NCBI GenBank assembly: GCA_003221825.1 | Contig: QHUE01000092.1 | Span: 1-31,548, forward strand | DNA length: 31,548 nt | Source: Gemmatimonadota bacterium | Lineage (GTDB): Bacteria > Gemmatimonadota > Gemmatimonadetes > Gemmatimonadales > GWC2-71-9 | Direction of reading: 5' to 3' | In this document: positions 30,530-31,548 of the stretch, piece by piece | Layout of the letters: each line of letters starts with the position of its first letter | Numbering within the stretch: position 1 is the first letter of the stretch | Made by a program: the position numbers and the translations under genes | Notes under the pieces: model-generated | Databases searched by the model: none | The model's input: only the letters and a program-made list of their open reading frames with translations | Told to the model about the DNA's origin: nothing

Positions 30530-31548
30530 GTGAGTCTGGCGTTCGCGGCGGCTGCAGTGACACGGATGTCTTTGACGGATGCGCTGGCGCTGGGATCTGA
30601 GGTGTGGGATCCGCTGCTGGCGCTGTCCGCCGCCGCTGCGCCCTTCAGCGGCTGGGCGTGGCACCGTGCGTGGGCCGATTCCGCGACGGCGGCGGACGTG
30701 GGGGCGAGCGAGGCGTTCGTGCTCAACGGCGCCGACGGTGCGCCCCAGGCCATCCTCCCGGTCGCGCTGCGGCGCACGCGCTGGCGCCGGTTGGCGGTGT
30801 CGGCGCTGACCTGGGCTGTCGGAGACGCCGGATGCCCCGATCACTTGGACTTCTTGGCGGCGCCTGGTGCCGAAGTGGAGACCTTCGCCGCGGCGCTCGA
30901 GGCTCTGCCGTGGCAGGTCGCGATCTTCGGCAACGTGGCGGACCCGGCTCCCAACATCGCCGCGATCTGCGATGCGTTGGTAGCACGCGGGCACGCCGTG
31001 CGGGAGTCGCCGCTGTGGGTGTGTCCTCGTCTGGCGCTGCCTAATTCGTGGGAGACCTACCTCGGCTCCCTGAGCGCCACGCGGCGACAGACGGTGCGCC
31101 GCAAAGAACGCGCGCTGTTCCGCGACCACGCAGCCACGCTCACGGACTATGCGGATCGGGTGGATGAAGGGTGGGGTCACCTGATGCGCCTTCACGAACA
31201 GCGCTGGCAGGGCGAGGGCGCGTTCCGCGATCCCCGCATCGAGAGCCTGCAGCTGGCCTTTGCGCACGAGATGGCGCAGCGGCGACGGCTCTGGCTCACG
31301 ACGCTCGATCTGAACGGGCAGCCCGCCGCGGCCTGGTACGGATTCTCCTCGCACGACACGGTCTACTTCTATCAGAGCGGCCGCGCGCCGCAATGGGAGA
31401 GCGCCAGCGTTGGTGCCGTGCTCATGGGCATGATGATTCGCCGCGCGATCGAGCAGGGCTACAAGTGGTTCGACTTCCTGCGCGGCGAAGACGCGTACAA
31501 GCGCGCCTGGACCAGCACGCAGCGGATGACGCGCGAGGTCGTCGTGTT
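30530..31548 (+). CDS. GNAT/FemAB-like (CelD/BioF2-type) acyltransferase, 3' end cut
   Basis: Runs off the window after 339 codons. GTG 30530 is preceded by GGGAGG with nine bases of spacing, a good start. The N-terminal ~150 residues resemble the FemAB/CelD N-domain (PFSGWAWHRAWADS, AILPVALRRTRWRRLAVSALTW, CPDHLDFL). The Acetyltransf_6-like domain follows with YLGSLSATRRQTVRRKERAL, LMRLHEQRWQGEGAF, AAWYGFSSHDTVYFYQSG, VGAVLMGMMIRRAI and WFDFLRGEDAYKRAW. These are the usual motifs of GNAT proteins in cellulose and exopolysaccharide loci. It is the second FemAB-like gene here but clearly different from the one at 7568. Substrate unknown; attachment of an acyl or aminoacyl group to the glycan is likely. 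Confidence 0.85.
   Translation, partial: MSLAFAAAAVTRMSLTDALALGSEVWDPLLALSAAAAPFSGWAWHRAWADSATAADVGASEAFVLNGADGAPQAILPVALRRTRWRRLAVSALTWAVGDAGCPDHLDFLAAPGAEVETFAAALEALPWQVAIFGNVADPAPNIAAICDALVARGHAVRESPLWVCPRLALPNSWETYLGSLSATRRQTVRRKERALFRDHAATLTDYADRVDEGWGHLMRLHEQRWQGEGAFRDPRIESLQLAFAHEMAQRRRLWLTTLDLNGQPAAAWYGFSSHDTVYFYQSGRAPQWESASVGAVLMGMMIRRAIEQGYKWFDFLRGEDAYKRAWTSTQRMTREVVV

Overview
The window is a high-G+C stretch (roughly two thirds G+C by eye) from a Gram-negative-type bacterium. Nearly all of it is a surface-polysaccharide (exopolysaccharide or O-antigen-like) biosynthesis and modification locus with secreted Ig-repeat proteins at two points. Repeat-rich Ig-like secreted proteins (Big_1, Big_2, PKD), frequent GTG starts and XrtA-type polysaccharide accessory genes suggest Gemmatimonadota or a relative. 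That is inference: there is no rRNA or other taxonomic marker here. I recognise no tRNA, rRNA, IS element or CRISPR array.

Layout. 1-2039: the 3' end of a Big_1/PKD adhesin, coupled by a GTGA overlap to a class I methyltransferase. 2161-6245: a tight plus-strand operon of GNAT acyltransferase, acyl carrier protein, FkbH-like HAD protein and an atypical NodB-fold protein. It runs tail-to-tail into acpS (6196-6573, minus), the enzyme that would activate the carrier protein. 6672-9819: XrtA-type polysaccharide deacetylase, FemAB-like protein and DegT/DnrJ aminotransferase, all overlapping. 9791-10813 (minus): a second deacetylase. 10883-14487: GT2 glycosyltransferase, an FkbM methyltransferase that has lost its N-terminal half, GT4 glycosyltransferase and a small methyltransferase. 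14524-16899 (minus): a carbamoyltransferase/SxtJ/DUF5989 trio, including a 52-residue gene. 17150-19136: a cyclic-di-GMP-I riboswitch with a terminator-like hairpin, a short stub ORF and a Big_2/FN3 secreted protein. 18931-21397: an SGNH hydrolase (minus) and a lipoprotein that shares the C-terminal domain of the Big_2 protein. 21402-26039 (minus): GT4 glycosyltransferase, O-antigen ligase and a Gfo/Idh/MocA-epimerase fusion. 26187-31548: ATP-grasp enzyme, asparagine synthase (minus), a broken acyltransferase-3 gene and a GNAT/FemAB-like protein cut by the window end.

How they fit. Glycosyltransferases would assemble the repeat unit, and the O-antigen ligase/polymerase homologue would polymerise or ligate it. 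The deacetylases, carbamoyltransferase, acyltransferases, methyltransferases and amidotransferase would decorate it. The ACP/FkbH/GNAT/AcpS group looks like a small carrier-protein route for making and transferring an acyl (possibly glyceryl) group. The riboswitch links a secreted adhesin to c-di-GMP, the usual biofilm signal.

Three places look like deletion joints: about 12050 (FkbM without its SAM-binding half), 19111-19113 (adhesin and SGNH gene fused tail-to-tail, both missing their 3' ends) and about 30062 (acyltransferase missing its middle, with a frame change). They may be real decay or assembly errors; the sequence alone cannot decide.
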